A stretch of 64,000 bases of DNA from Phycisphaeraceae bacterium (GTDB lineage: Bacteria; Planctomycetota; Phycisphaerae; Phycisphaerales; UBA1924), in contig JACKHB010000004.1 in NCBI GenBank assembly GCA_020639195.1, positions 310,001 through 374,000 of the forward strand, read 5' to 3'. The notes beneath the pieces are model-generated. The model was not told the origin of the DNA and ran no database searches. It worked only from the letters and a program-made list of their open reading frames with translations. Shown in pieces: positions 14,766 through 23,846 of this stretch. Made by a program: the position numbers and the translations under genes. Numbering within the stretch: the first letter of the stretch is position 1; each line of letters begins with the position of its first letter.

Positions 14766-17309
14766 TCAGGTCGACTCGGCGCTGGCCGCCTTGGCCGGGC
14801 TGGGCTCGGCCGGGGGAGGCGCCTTCTCCACGCGCACCGGGTCGAAGACGAGGTTCTCCGCTCCCTCCTTGTGCGACACGTTGATCACGTTCTTGCCGTG
14901 CAGATCGCCCGAGAGCAGCATCTCGCTCAGCGGGTCCTCGATGTAGGTGCCGATGGCGCGGCGCAGCGGCCGGGCGCCAAAGTCGGGGTTGTACCCCTTC
15001 TCGATCAGGAAGTCTCGCGCGCCCTGGTCCAGGCTCAGCGTGAAGCCCTGCGTGCTCAGGCGCTGCGACACCTTCTCCACCTCGTACTCGACGATCCGCA
15101 CGAGGTCGTCGCGCGTCAGCGGCTTGAACACGATCGTGTCGTCGAGGCGATTGATGAACTCCGGGCGGAAGAACCGCTCGATCTCCTTCATAAGGATCGA
15201 CTTGATGTTGTCGTAGTCGACCTCGCTGGTGCGCTTCTGGAATCCGAAGCCCCCACCGCCCTTGATGAGGTCCGCCCCGATGTTGCTGGTCATGATCAGG
15301 ATGGTGTTGCGGAAGTCCACGTGCCGGCCGAACGAGTCGGTCAGTCGCCCCTCCTCCATGATCTGCAGCAGCATGTTGAAGACGTCGGGATGGGCCTTCT
15401 CCACCTCGTCGAGCAGGACGACCGCGTACGGGCGGCGCCGGATCTGCTCGGTGAGCTGGCCGCCCTCCTCGTAGCCGACGTAGCCGGGGGGCGCGCCGAC
15501 CAGTCGCGACACGTTGTGCTTCTCCATGTACTCGCTCATGTCGAGGTGGATCAGCGCGTCCTCGTTGCCGAACATGAACTCGGCCAGCGCCTTGGACAGC
15601 AGCGTCTTGCCCACGCCGCTGGGCCCCACGAAGATGAACGAGCCCATCGGACGCTTGGGATCCTTCAGGCCCGCTCTCGCGCGACGGATCGCCCGGGAGA
15701 TCGCCTTGATCGCCTCGTCCTGGCTGATGACCTTCTTGTGCAGCTCCTTCTCCAGCTCCAGCAGGCGGCTGGCCTCTTCCTTCTCCAGGCGCTGCAGCGG
15801 CACGCCGGTGATGTGCGACACCACCTCCGCGATCACGTCCTCGTCCACGACCCCGTCGGTCTCCTGCATCCGCGCCTTCCAGTCCTGCTGGATCTTCTCC
15901 TTCTTCTTGCGCAGCTGCTCGGCGCGATCGCGGAGCTCGGCGGCACGCTCGTAGTCGGCCGCCTTCACCGCGTCGTCCTTCTCGACGCTGAGGCGCTCGA
16001 TGTCCGCCTCGATCTCCGCCAGGTCCGGCGGCTTGGTCATGCTCTTGATGCGGACACGCGCCCCAGCCTCGTCGATCACGTCGATCGACTTGTCCGGCTG
16101 CACGCGTCCCGTGATGTACCGTCCGCTCAGCTCCACCGCCGCCGCGATGGCGTCATCGGAGATGTGCACGCGATGGTGCTGCTCGTACCGATCGCGCAGG
16201 CCCTTGAGGATCTCGATCGTCTGCTCGTTGTTGGGCGGATCGACCGTGATGGCCTGGAATCGCCGCGCCAGCGCCGCGTCCTTCTCGATGTACTTGCGGT
16301 ACTCATCGAACGTCGTCGCGCCGATGCACTGGATCTCGCCGCGAGACAACGCCGGCTTGAGCACGTTGCTCGCATCGATCGCGCCCTCGGCCCCGCCGGC
16401 GCCCACCAGCGTGTGCAGCTCATCGATGAACAGAATGACGTTCTTGGCGCGACGCACCTCGTTCATGACGGCCTTGATCCGTTCCTCGAACTGGCCGCGA
16501 TACTTCGTGCCCGCCACCATCATCGCCAGATCGAGCACCACCAGCCTGCGATCGTGCAGGATGTCCGGCACGTCGCCGCTGACGATCCGCTGCGCCAGGC
16601 CCTCGACGATCGCCGTCTTGCCCACGCCGGCCTCGCCCAGCAGCACCGGGTTGTTCTTGGTGCGCCGGCACAGCACCTGCACGACGCGCTCGATCTCCTT
16701 GATGCGCCCGATCACGGGGTCCAGCGTGTTCTCGCGCGCCAGCTCGGTCAGATCGCGCCCAAAGCTGTCCAGCGCCGGGGTCTGGCTCCGCTTGCCGCCC
16801 CGCTTGGTGCCCTCGGATCCGGAGCCCCCACCGCCGCCGCCCGCGGCCTCCTCCTGGCTCCCGCCCTCGCCGCCGGCGCCGAGCAGGTTCAGCACCTCCT
16901 CGCGCACCTCCTCGAGCTTGAGGCCTAGGTTCATCAGCACCTGCGCCGCGACCCCGTCCTGCTCGCGCAGCAGGCCCAGCAGCAGGTGCTCGGTCCCCAC
17001 GTAATTGTGGTTGAGGTTCCGGGCCTCCTCGATCGCGTACTCGATCACCTTCTTCGCCCGGGGCGTCTGCGGCAGCTTGCCCATCGTCACCATCTCGGGG
17101 CCGGCCTTCACCAGCTTCTCGACCTCCAGCCGCACCTTGCGAAGATCGACGTCCAGGTTGCGCAGCACGTTCGCGCCGACGCCCGAACCCTCCTTCACAA
17201 GTCCCAGCAGGATGTGCTCGGTCCCGATGTACTCGTGGTTGAAGCGCTGCGCCTCCTGGTTCGCCAGCGCCATTACCTTCCGAGCCCGATCCGTGAATCG
17301 CTCAAACAT
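14766..17309 (-). CDS. clpC: AAA+ unfoldase ClpC
   Basis: This encodes 847 residues from ATG 17309. The order is the ClpC one: two N-terminal Clp repeats (residues about 1-145), a Gly/Ser-rich linker (150-170), a first AAA+ module with Walker A GEAGVGKT, a UVR-like coiled middle domain (AADYERAAELRDRAEQLRKK), then a second AAA+ module with Walker A GPSGVGKT and VGAPPGYVGYEEGG. It is the ATP-driven unfoldase that feeds ClpP and resolves aggregates in the cytoplasm. The last 20 residues are a Pro/Ala/Ser extension. It is monocistronic; the 268 bp upstream spacer shows no clear promoter and no CtsR-type repeats. Confidence 0.97.
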   Translation of the reverse strand: MFERFTDRARKVMALANQEAQRFNHEYIGTEHILLGLVKEGSGVGANVLRNLDVDLRKVRLEVEKLVKAGPEMVTMGKLPQTPRAKKVIEYAIEEARNLNHNYVGTEHLLLGLLREQDGVAAQVLMNLGLKLEEVREEVLNLLGAGGEGGSQEEAAGGGGGGSGSEGTKRGGKRSQTPALDSFGRDLTELARENTLDPVIGRIKEIERVVQVLCRRTKNNPVLLGEAGVGKTAIVEGLAQRIVSGDVPDILHDRRLVVLDLAMMVAGTKYRGQFEERIKAVMNEVRRAKNVILFIDELHTLVGAGGAEGAIDASNVLKPALSRGEIQCIGATTFDEYRKYIEKDAALARRFQAITVDPPNNEQTIEILKGLRDRYEQHHRVHISDDAIAAAVELSGRYITGRVQPDKSIDVIDEAGARVRIKSMTKPPDLAEIEADIERLSVEKDDAVKAADYERAAELRDRAEQLRKKKEKIQQDWKARMQETDGVVDEDVIAEVVSHITGVPLQRLEKEEASRLLELEKELHKKVISQDEAIKAISRAIRRARAGLKDPKRPMGSFIFVGPSGVGKTLLSKALAEFMFGNEDALIHLDMSEYMEKHNVSRLVGAPPGYVGYEEGGQLTEQIRRRPYAVVLLDEVEKAHPDVFNMLLQIMEEGRLTDSFGRHVDFRNTILIMTSNIGADLIKGGGGFGFQKRTSEVDYDNIKSILMKEIERFFRPEFINRLDDTIVFKPLTRDDLVRIVEYEVEKVSQRLSTQGFTLSLDQGARDFLIEKGYNPDFGARPLRRAIGTYIEDPLSEMLLSGDLHGKNVINVSHKEGAENLVFDPVRVEKAPPPAEPSPAKAASAEST

Positions 17310-17577
17310 CGCTCACTCCCGGCCTTCGCGGCCCGCGAGCCCCCGAACCACACATACGCCCGAAAGGCGCACATGTTCTCGGACCCCGTTCCATCCGGCG
17401 ATTGTAGGGGTTCGCCGGTGAACCGATCCGATTCACCCGTATCGGCGGCACGTGCCGTGCCAATCGCCCGAGGGTCCTCCGATCGCGTCCAACGCGTTGT
17501 TCCGGGACCCGCCCCGCACTTTTCGGACCCCTCGCGTCAGCCGATCCCTCGAACCCTGCCAGAACGGCAGCCCGGGA

Positions 17578-18738
17578 TCACCCGCGCCCCACCAGCGACG
17601 CATCCGCCACAATGTGGATCGAGATCGACGCCTCAGCCTCCGCGCCACTGATCTCGTCGCGCGTCGTCACCTTGAGCCGGTACGCCCCCACGCTCAGCCG
17701 TCGCGGCAACTCGATCTCGTTGAGCAGGAAGAAGTCCCTCCTGCGACGATGCGCCGAGTCCACCACACACTGCCGCGCCCGATGCCACACCTGGAGATCC
17801 CCCGGCCCGTCGTGATACAGCGTCAGCTCCTGGCTCAGCTGCACGGTGGACAGCCCGTCGCCAGAGCCCTCGCGTGTCGCGAAATGCTCCACCGCGCAGT
17901 ACACCAGCACGCGGTGCGTCTGCCCCGCAAGGAACTCGCGCGGCGCCGCGTCGTACTTGCCAAATCCCACGACCCGTGTGCACAGCAGCGCATCGGTGAT
18001 CCGCAGTTGCGGATCCGCCCCACGCAGCGAGTCGCCCGCCCGCTCCAGCGCCTCGAGCAACGCCGGCGTCCCAACCGCCGACGCCCCGCTCCACTCCCCG
18101 CTGAGCCGCGCCAGCGTCTCCACGTGCGCGCGCTCCACGGGCGACAGCCCCTCGAGCAGGCCCGAGGCCGCCAGCGTGCCCGGCTCGATCGTCTCCATCG
18201 CCGCCAGTCCCAGCGCATCATCGGTCACGCCCGGCCCGCCCCGCTCGCGCAGCAACGCCGCAAGTTCGCTCGCCGCGTCCACGATCCGCTCGTCGAGCGA
18301 TCGCTTCGTTTCCCCATCTTTCGCGCCCGTTGCGACCTCAGCCTCCTTCTCCTCCGAAGCCCCCGGCGCTGCGCTGTGTGCTTCGGACTGATCCCCAACC
18401 ACATCGATCGCGACGGTCGAACCGCGCGGCTCATGATCGGCCGCGCCCTCTCGCGCCGCCGGCGCGTCATCCGACTCAGTTGTCGCCCCGCGCTCTCTCA
18501 GCAATCCCTCGAGGTCCAGCGCCACCCTCTCCAGTTCGCTGGGTTCGGCCCGCGGCATCGCCAGGGTCTTGGATCCCTCGATCTTCGCTCCGCCCCGGGC
18601 CATCCGCTCCAGTCCGGTGTTGACAGGCGCTGGCCCCGAGCGCTTCGACCCGCCGCCCCCGCAACCGACCAAGAGCATCGCGCTCAGGCCCAGCGCCACA
18701 GCCTTCCGCCAGATCTTCGCTCCAAGGGCATCGCGCAC
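17578..18738 (-). CDS. Putative lipoprotein, unknown function
   Basis: I chose GTG 18738 because GGAGG stands 7 bases before it; ATG 18759 has no ribosome-binding site. The product has 386 residues. The lipoprotein signal is KAVALGLSAMLLVG followed by the lipobox Cys and GGGG. A Glu/Ala-rich, probably disordered stretch (about residues 30-170) is followed by a folded C-terminal part with FGKYD, HRVLVYCAVEHF, SQELTLYHDGPGDL and a final beta-rich segment (VGAYRLKVTTRDE). This end resembles a ligand-binding or adhesion module, but I cannot name it. It follows holA by 67 bp and is probably in the same transcript. Confidence 0.75.
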   Translation of the reverse strand: MRDALGAKIWRKAVALGLSAMLLVGCGGGGSKRSGPAPVNTGLERMARGGAKIEGSKTLAMPRAEPSELERVALDLEGLLRERGATTESDDAPAAREGAADHEPRGSTVAIDVVGDQSEAHSAAPGASEEKEAEVATGAKDGETKRSLDERIVDAASELAALLRERGGPGVTDDALGLAAMETIEPGTLAASGLLEGLSPVERAHVETLARLSGEWSGASAVGTPALLEALERAGDSLRGADPQLRITDALLCTRVVGFGKYDAAPREFLAGQTHRVLVYCAVEHFATREGSGDGLSTVQLSQELTLYHDGPGDLQVWHRARQCVVDSAHRRRRDFFLLNEIELPRRLSVGAYRLKVTTRDEISGAEAEASISIHIVADASLVGRG

Positions 18739-18805
18739 GCCGGATCCTCCCGCGCTCATGGGCAACACGGTCGAATCGGCCCGGCGGCGATCGGTCCTTT
18801 GGGTT

Positions 18806-19843
18806 TTACCGCCCCGGTGTCGCCCGCGCAAAGCGGATGGCCAGCCGCTCCAGCGCCCGCTCCGGGTGCAGCGCGCCCGACTTCTGCCCCGCGTCGGTCT
18901 CAACCGCAAGCCCGAGCACCTCGGCCGCCGCGCCGGGATCCATCCGCCGGGCCATCGCCTCGATCGCGCCGCCGATCGGCCCCCAGTTCTTGATCTTCGA
19001 CGACACCTGACGCAGGTCCGCGCCGTCCGACGCCGCCCTCGCCAGCGAGTGGATCCGCCGCGCCATGTCGTTCATCGCCCACGCCACGAGCACCGGCGGA
19101 TGGCGGCCCACTTCCAGCGCCTCGCGCACGGCACCCACCGCCCGCTCCGGATCGCCCCCGATGAGCTCCCCCTGGATCGCCCAGACCGCCTCCTCGCGCG
19201 ACACGCCGACCAGCGCGAGCACATCACCCCTGGTCACCGGGCCCGACGCCCCCGCACACAGCTTCTCGATCTCCGTGTCCAGGCGCGTCAGCGACACCCC
19301 CAGCCGCTCGACCATCAGCTCCGCCGCGTCGCGATCGAACGTGGCCTCGAACCGTTTCTGCGCCCGGCGCACGACCCAATTCGCGGCCTGCGCCGGGCCG
19401 ATGTCCCTGCACTCGAGCACCACGCCGACCGCGCCGATCATCGCATCGAGCTTGCCCTTGTGCCAGACCTCGGCCCGCAGCACGAGCGTGGCCCCGTCCG
19501 TGGGGCTCTGGGCGTACCGCTCGAACAGCGGTCGCGCCGCCTCCTTGACCAGCTCGTTGGCGTCGTCCACCACCACGACCAGCCCGCTGCGCCCCAGGCT
19601 CCGGCACTCATCCAGCACGTCTGCGGGCGCCGACGCGCCAAGTCGAACCGCATCGACGCCCACCTCGCCAGTGCACCCTGAGCACATGTTGATTGCTGCA
19701 AGCAGGTACCCTCGCGAGGGAACGTGACTTCGCTCCGCCAGCAGCACGATCTCGCCCGGCCGAAAGCGCGATCCACCCGCGTCGCGCTCGAACTGCCTGT
19801 CTTGCCAGCCCTCTGGCCATCGATCCCCAGCGTACGCCCGCAC
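18806..19843 (-). CDS. holA: DNA polymerase III delta subunit
   Basis: This encodes 345 residues from GTG 19843. The order is that of HolA: an N-terminal AAA+-like domain without Walker motifs (SGLVVVVDDANELVKEAARPLFERYA), a middle segment (GVSLTRLDTEIEKLCAGA, then GDVLALVGVSREEAVWAIQGELIGGD) and a C-terminal helical domain (HPPVLVAWAMNDMARRIHSLA). It loads the sliding clamp in the clamp-loader complex. The N-terminus is shorter and more divergent than E. coli HolA. It diverges from a decayed histidine kinase gene across only 38 bp. Confidence 0.85.
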   Translation of the reverse strand: MRAYAGDRWPEGWQDRQFERDAGGSRFRPGEIVLLAERSHVPSRGYLLAAINMCSGCTGEVGVDAVRLGASAPADVLDECRSLGRSGLVVVVDDANELVKEAARPLFERYAQSPTDGATLVLRAEVWHKGKLDAMIGAVGVVLECRDIGPAQAANWVVRRAQKRFEATFDRDAAELMVERLGVSLTRLDTEIEKLCAGASGPVTRGDVLALVGVSREEAVWAIQGELIGGDPERAVGAVREALEVGRHPPVLVAWAMNDMARRIHSLARAASDGADLRQVSSKIKNWGPIGGAIEAMARRMDPGAAAEVLGLAVETDAGQKSGALHPERALERLAIRFARATPGR

Positions 19844-19881
19844 CTGCCCCCAGGCCTCATCCAGTATCGTTCCTGCGAGCC

Positions 19882-21520
19882 GTGTTACTGGTCATCGAGG
19901 GCCCCTGACACCGGACGCCGCTTCGAGCTCCCGCCAACGCCCCAGCCTCGGCTGATCCAGCGAGGCCCTGCCCATCACGACAACACCGTCGCCGGCCATG
20001 CCGAGTTTCACGCCTGACGCTGGCGGCTGGTGGGTCCACACTTCTCCAGCCAGAACGGCACAGCGGGTCAATGGCGCCCATCGCCGACCGCACGCGTCGC
20101 GCCGGCGACCGTATCCGCGTCAGCCAAAGTTCTCTTCGGCGAGATCGACGCCCCGGATGACGAGTCCGTCCGCCTCGTCGCCGACGACCTCCTCCTGACC
20201 GAGTTCGAGTAATTCTCCCATCCAATAACGAGGACTCGGTCATCTTATGGGCTAGCGATGCCGCTGCCGCACCACCTCCGCGTCATCTACCGCATGACTC
20301 ACTGCCCATTACCATAACCGCGCGGCTATTGCCGTCATGGAACTGGTCTTCGGCGAATTCGCCCCCCGAACGCGGCTTCATCATGGTCCGCAGCGAGACG
20401 GCCCGTTCGAGCCTGCCGTCGTCCGGGCCACAAGAGCTCCCCGAAGGACCTCAAGGAGGCCTGCATCAACGTCAGCGCCTGCACCATCCTCCAGTACCGC
20501 ATCATGCGGCGAGGGCGTGCTCTCCACCAACGCCATGAACGACTCCGCCCGCTGGAGACAGCGTGCTGCTTCAAGATCCGTCGGCCACTGCTCGCCCATC
20601 TGGCCTGACCGCACCTTCGGCGCTTATCTACATCGACTTCCATCGCTGGGGCGCCGCTTTCACGCCCGAGCAGCTCGCCCCGCGAACGCCATCGGCCAGC
20701 ACGCCGGCCTCGCCCTGGCTAACGCCGAGCTCTCCGCGCAGAAGATCCACGCCGAAACGCCTCGCCGCCATGGGCCACCGTCGCCAGCCCCAGCCACTGA
20801 TCAAGAACATCCTCCAGGGCCTCGCGGCGGGGGCCGACCTCGTCGATGGGCCTCAAGAAGGAAGACCCGGTCCCCACGCCGCAACGGCGGCCATCCTCAC
20901 GTACCGATCGACTGCATCGTCCAGCCTCACGCTCAACATGCTCGCCTTCAGCCGCCAGGAAGCAGATCGAGCTCGAGCTCAGCCGCCCATCAACGCCATG
21001 ATCGAAGAGGCGGCCCAGCTGCTCAATACCGCCCGGCAAACGCCGCGACATCTCGCTGATCGTCGATCCCGACCCCGAGATGCCCCCCGTCCCCGCCGAT
21101 CCCAGCCTGCTGCACCAGGCGATCATGAACCTGCTCACCAACGCCATCGAGGCCGTCGAGAGCACCGGCGGCGCCGTCACCATCCGCTCTATGTACCACG
21201 TCCCCGACCCGCTCCTGGGCAGCCAGCCCCCCTATCTCGAGATCTACGTCGTCGACACCGGCCCGGGCATCTCCAAGGACCGCATCAAGTGGATCTTCGA
21301 GCCCTTCAACACCACCAAGGGCGGCCGCGGCACGGGCCTGGGCCTGGCCGTCACCAAGCGCATCATCGATCAGCACCACGGACGCATCGAGGTGGACTCA
21401 GTCGAGGGTCGCGGCTCGACCTTCAAGATCATCCTCCCCGCCGACACCGGAACGGACCTCGACCCCTCCGCAACCGCCGAGGCCAAGACCGCCGAGGCCG
21501 ACCCGCTGCGCGAGGGGTGA
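19882..21520 (+). pseudogene. Decayed FHA-GAF-sensor histidine kinase
   Basis: Pieces of one protein appear in order but in switching frames. FHA: VLLVIEGP, DTGRRFELPPTPQPRLI, SSQNGT, APIADRTR, GDRIRV, KVLFGEIDAPDDE. GAF: ERGFIMVRSET, EGVLSTNAMND, ALIYIDF, FTPEQLA, ANAIGQHAGLALANAEL. Kinase: RLAAMGH, IKNILQGL, LTLNMLAFSRQ, INAMIEEAAQLL. The likely phospho-acceptor His (SH before IKN) is put out of frame by one missing base. From about 21060 to TGA 21520 one frame is clean and has all ATPase boxes (NLLTNAIEAVE, DTGPGIS, GRGTGLGLAVTKR). At least a dozen indels fall in the first 1.2 kb. It is either a true pseudogene or badly resolved sequence. Confidence 0.8.
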
Positions 21521-21523
21521 GGG

Positions 21524-23176
21524 TCAGGATCGCGCGTCCGAGAGCCACTCAACCGTGATCCCCTCTACACGTACGCCAAACTCCTTCTTGTGGGACTTGG
21601 CGTAGCTTCCGATCGCGCTGTCGATGGCGCTCCGCACCGCGTCTCGCCAGCGCGATGGGTCCTTTCCCTTCCATGCATCGAAGACCGGCTGCCGCCAATC
21701 TCGGATGATGACAACCTCGATGCGCCCGCGCTCTCGATCGGGATCGCTCTCATGGGTCACGTTCGTGATGCGCTCCACGTTCCCGTCCTGGGAATGGGCA
21801 GCAGAGATCATCGCTCGCAGCATCCCGATCGGCGGCCTCATGCGCTCCTCCGACTTCGTGGTGCGGAGCACCTCGTAACTCACCTCCACCCGAACGCACA
21901 TCGTCGCGGCGACCTGCGGACGGATGAACCGAACCCGCGCGTAGGCCTCGTCGTCGGCGATCGAGACCATTGCCACCGATCCATCGCCGAATCGAGTGGA
22001 CCTCTCTCCCAGGGCGTGCATGGTGTTGAGCGTCGCAAACATGTCCGGATCGCTCCTTCGCGACTGCTTGGGTGAGTCCAGCGCCAGGAGACAGCCCCGC
22101 GCGTGCTCGCGCAACCGAAACTTGAGCGGCGGTCTGCGATAATCCCGGTAGACCCCGCAGTACGCCAGCCGAAGGAGCGCTTGGCACTCGATCGGAAGCG
22201 TCCAGTGCGCCATGTGCTGGCGGCGGAGGTAATCAGTCGCCCAGTGGGACCACGGCGGCTCGCCCGACTCTGGGTTCCCTCCGCCCTGCTCATACCAGAG
22301 TGCCTCGAGCGACTGTGTGTTGTGAGAGGACCCGATCAATACTTCGAACCGCTCGCCGACGTTCCTCCCGCGCGTGCCGCGGAAGTACCGCTCGAACAGC
22401 TCGCCGAAGTGGGCGCGATCTCGCGCGGAGGCCTTCTCACCGCTGTCAGCGCTCAGGAAGCTGAATACCGAGGCGGCGTTCGCCTTGCGCCAGAACTCAT
22501 CGAGCGAGCTCCACTCGAGCCCATTGATGTACCACGGCAGAGAACCCCGCTCCAGCAACGACTCGCTCAGAAACGGGTTGCCCTCCGAACGGGCCTCCGC
22601 GTCGTCGGCGCAGAATTGGGCCTCCAGCGCGCTCAGCGCGGCCAGCATCCAGTACCCGGCCGTTCGCATGGTCTCAAGCCTCAAGCGGCTCTGCTGCTGG
22701 CGCACGGACTCGATATCCCCCTTGCCGGAGGTCTCGAGCACCCCCAGCACCGCCATCATCCCCATGAGCGTGTCGCGCAGCCCCGGCAACTCGCACGTCG
22801 CCATGAACTTCGTCTGGTGGTACCGCGCGAACGTGCAGCGTGTGGTGAGGATGTTGATCCCCAGACGCTCGAGAACGCGAAGCGCCGACTCGATCGTGCC
22901 GGGTTCATCCCGCAGGTGCGCGGTGACCTTGAACGCCGCGAGCCATGTGTCAGGGTGAAGAGGCGACAGGATCAGGTGGCTTCCGTGCGGAGTCGCGAGG
23001 TCGCTCGGCTCGTCGATGTTGGGAAGCGAGCGCGTATCTCCAGGAGATCGCTGACTCCACACGCCCCACACGACCGAATCGGGCTCGATCTGGATCGAGC
23101 GGAGTTGGTCCGCGGAACGAAACAGGATTCCCTCGGGCACCACCTCCGCCTCGATGCCGTGCTGTTGCTGCGACAT
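21524..23176 (-). CDS. Unrecognised 550-residue protein with two ACT-like segments
   Basis: The ATG at 23176 has GAGGAG five to six bases upstream, overlapping the stop of the gene before it. Residues about 78-135 look like an ACT-type beta-alpha-beta fold (WLAAFKVTAHLRDEPG, then LGINILTTRCTF). A second ACT-like stretch lies near 435-505 (CVRVEVSYEVL, GMLRAMISAAHS, GRIEVVIIRD). The 300 residues between are helical with many Trp, His and Cys and match nothing I know. No signal peptide or membrane helix is seen, so it is probably cytosolic. It is in an operon with a putative HTH protein. ACT domains usually sense small ligands; regulation by a metabolite is a guess. Confidence 0.75.
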   Translation of the reverse strand: MSQQQHGIEAEVVPEGILFRSADQLRSIQIEPDSVVWGVWSQRSPGDTRSLPNIDEPSDLATPHGSHLILSPLHPDTWLAAFKVTAHLRDEPGTIESALRVLERLGINILTTRCTFARYHQTKFMATCELPGLRDTLMGMMAVLGVLETSGKGDIESVRQQQSRLRLETMRTAGYWMLAALSALEAQFCADDAEARSEGNPFLSESLLERGSLPWYINGLEWSSLDEFWRKANAASVFSFLSADSGEKASARDRAHFGELFERYFRGTRGRNVGERFEVLIGSSHNTQSLEALWYEQGGGNPESGEPPWSHWATDYLRRQHMAHWTLPIECQALLRLAYCGVYRDYRRPPLKFRLREHARGCLLALDSPKQSRRSDPDMFATLNTMHALGERSTRFGDGSVAMVSIADDEAYARVRFIRPQVAATMCVRVEVSYEVLRTTKSEERMRPPIGMLRAMISAAHSQDGNVERITNVTHESDPDRERGRIEVVIIRDWRQPVFDAWKGKDPSRWRDAVRSAIDSAIGSYAKSHKKEFGVRVEGITVEWLSDARS

Positions 23177-23185
23177 CGTGACTCC

Positions 23186-23656
23186 TCACGGCCCTCGGAA
23201 CGCACACACGAACTCCAGCGGTCCCGCCCGAACGCCCAAATCCGCGACGAACGTGGCCGTCCCGCGGGCCGGCGCCGCGACCGTGACGCCCGACTCACGC
23301 GGGCGCGCGCCCTCGGACTTGGGAAAATCGAGCCAACTCAGCAACTCCGGTTCGACGCGTTCTCGTTCAAACGGTCGAATCGCCGCCAGACGCACAAGCG
23401 ATGAGACGAGCGCATGGTGCATGGCCCTCGTGGGTGGGACCCTCAATTCAACGGCGCTCAACTCTGCCGCAGGCTTGCCGTCGTCTGGCAACCTCCACCA
23501 ATGAGAAACCACCTTGTCCGATACCGAACAACCAAATTCCGCCATGGTCTCCGCGACGCGACGGTCCGTGATCTCCCTGTCCTTCACCAATCCCCGAACG
23601 CGTCGCTTCCACTTCAATCTCCCCAAGATGATGTGTTGGGCAAGCTTGGCAGACAC
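23186..23656 (-). CDS. Small putative HTH regulator, first gene of an accessory operon
   Basis: This encodes 156 residues from GTG 23656, with AAGGAG eight bases before it. A start at 23716 would lie inside the promoter, so I rejected it. Residues about 8-55 are basic and helical and resemble a helix-turn-helix (WKRRVRGLVKDREITDRRVA, then GCSVSDKVVSHWWRLP). The rest (RAMHHALVSSLVRLAAI and a Gly/Ala-rich C-terminus ending in GPLEFVCAF) is unassigned. It is the first cistron of an operon with the 550-residue protein, nine bases apart. The palindromes in the divergent control region make autoregulation plausible. Confidence 0.65.
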   Translation of the reverse strand: MSAKLAQHIILGRLKWKRRVRGLVKDREITDRRVAETMAEFGCSVSDKVVSHWWRLPDDGKPAAELSAVELRVPPTRAMHHALVSSLVRLAAIRPFERERVEPELLSWLDFPKSEGARPRESGVTVAAPARGTATFVADLGVRAGPLEFVCAFRGP

Positions 23657-23681
23657 TACCTGTGCTCCTTGGGTTGATCTG

Positions 23682-23710
23682 AGGATACCCAAAATGAGAC
23701 CAAGTGTCAA
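23682..23710 (-). promoter_or_regulatory. Sigma-70-like promoter of the accessory operon
   Basis: On the minus strand TTGACA (23710-23705) is followed after 17 bases by TATCCT (23687-23682). It drives the putative HTH gene whose GTG is at 23656, giving a leader of about 20 bases with AAGGAG. This is the best-looking promoter in the window. Confidence 0.65.
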
Positions 23711-23720
23711 CACCATGTGT
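23710..23720. promoter_or_regulatory. Palindrome ACACcatGTGT beside the leftward -35 box
   Basis: ACACCATGTGT is a 4+3+4 inverted repeat that touches the outer edge of the leftward -35 box. A related, longer palindrome lies at 23792-23804 near the rightward gene. Both share ACAC/GTGT arms, as two operators for one dimeric regulator would. Binding by the neighbouring putative HTH protein is inference. Confidence 0.4.
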
Positions 23721-23755
23721 CAGATGACTGGTCCGAAAACACGCGCGATTCAAGC

Positions 23756-23785
23756 TTGACAGGCCGATCAAGGAGGTGTTAGCCT
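23756..23785 (+). promoter_or_regulatory. Candidate rightward promoter for the prepilin-like gene
   Basis: TTGACA at 23756-23761 is followed after 18 bases by TAGCCT at 23780-23785. The predicted start near 23792 falls at the second palindrome (23792-23804), so a bound protein there would block initiation. An alternative TTGACT at 23808 has no good -10 box. Confidence 0.45.
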
Positions 23786-23791
23786 GCAAAT

Positions 23792-23804
23792 ACACACCGT
23801 GTGT
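23792..23804. promoter_or_regulatory. Palindrome ACACACcGTGTGT, candidate operator
   Basis: A perfect 6+1+6 inverted repeat centred on the predicted rightward transcription start, 43 bases before the ATG of the prepilin-like gene. It shares ACAC/GTGT arms with the palindrome at 23710-23720. Confidence 0.5.
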
Positions 23805-23846
23805 TGCTTGACTTTGGTCCTGTGGGGGAAGCACAAGGGGGACGCC

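Noticed and set aside
17310..17577. Possible regulatory repeats before clpC
   Set aside because: I found no convincing CtsR-type heptad repeats or CIRCE inverted repeat in the spacer.
19857..20243. Leftward 128-codon frame over the start of the decayed kinase
   Set aside because: Arg/Gly-rich shadow; the plus strand retains FHA pieces in order.
22290..22400. IGSSHNTQSLEAL in the 550-residue protein, resembling the start of TIR-like nucleotide-binding domains
   Set aside because: Only one short motif matches and the following sequence does not continue the fold. Too weak to report as a defence domain.
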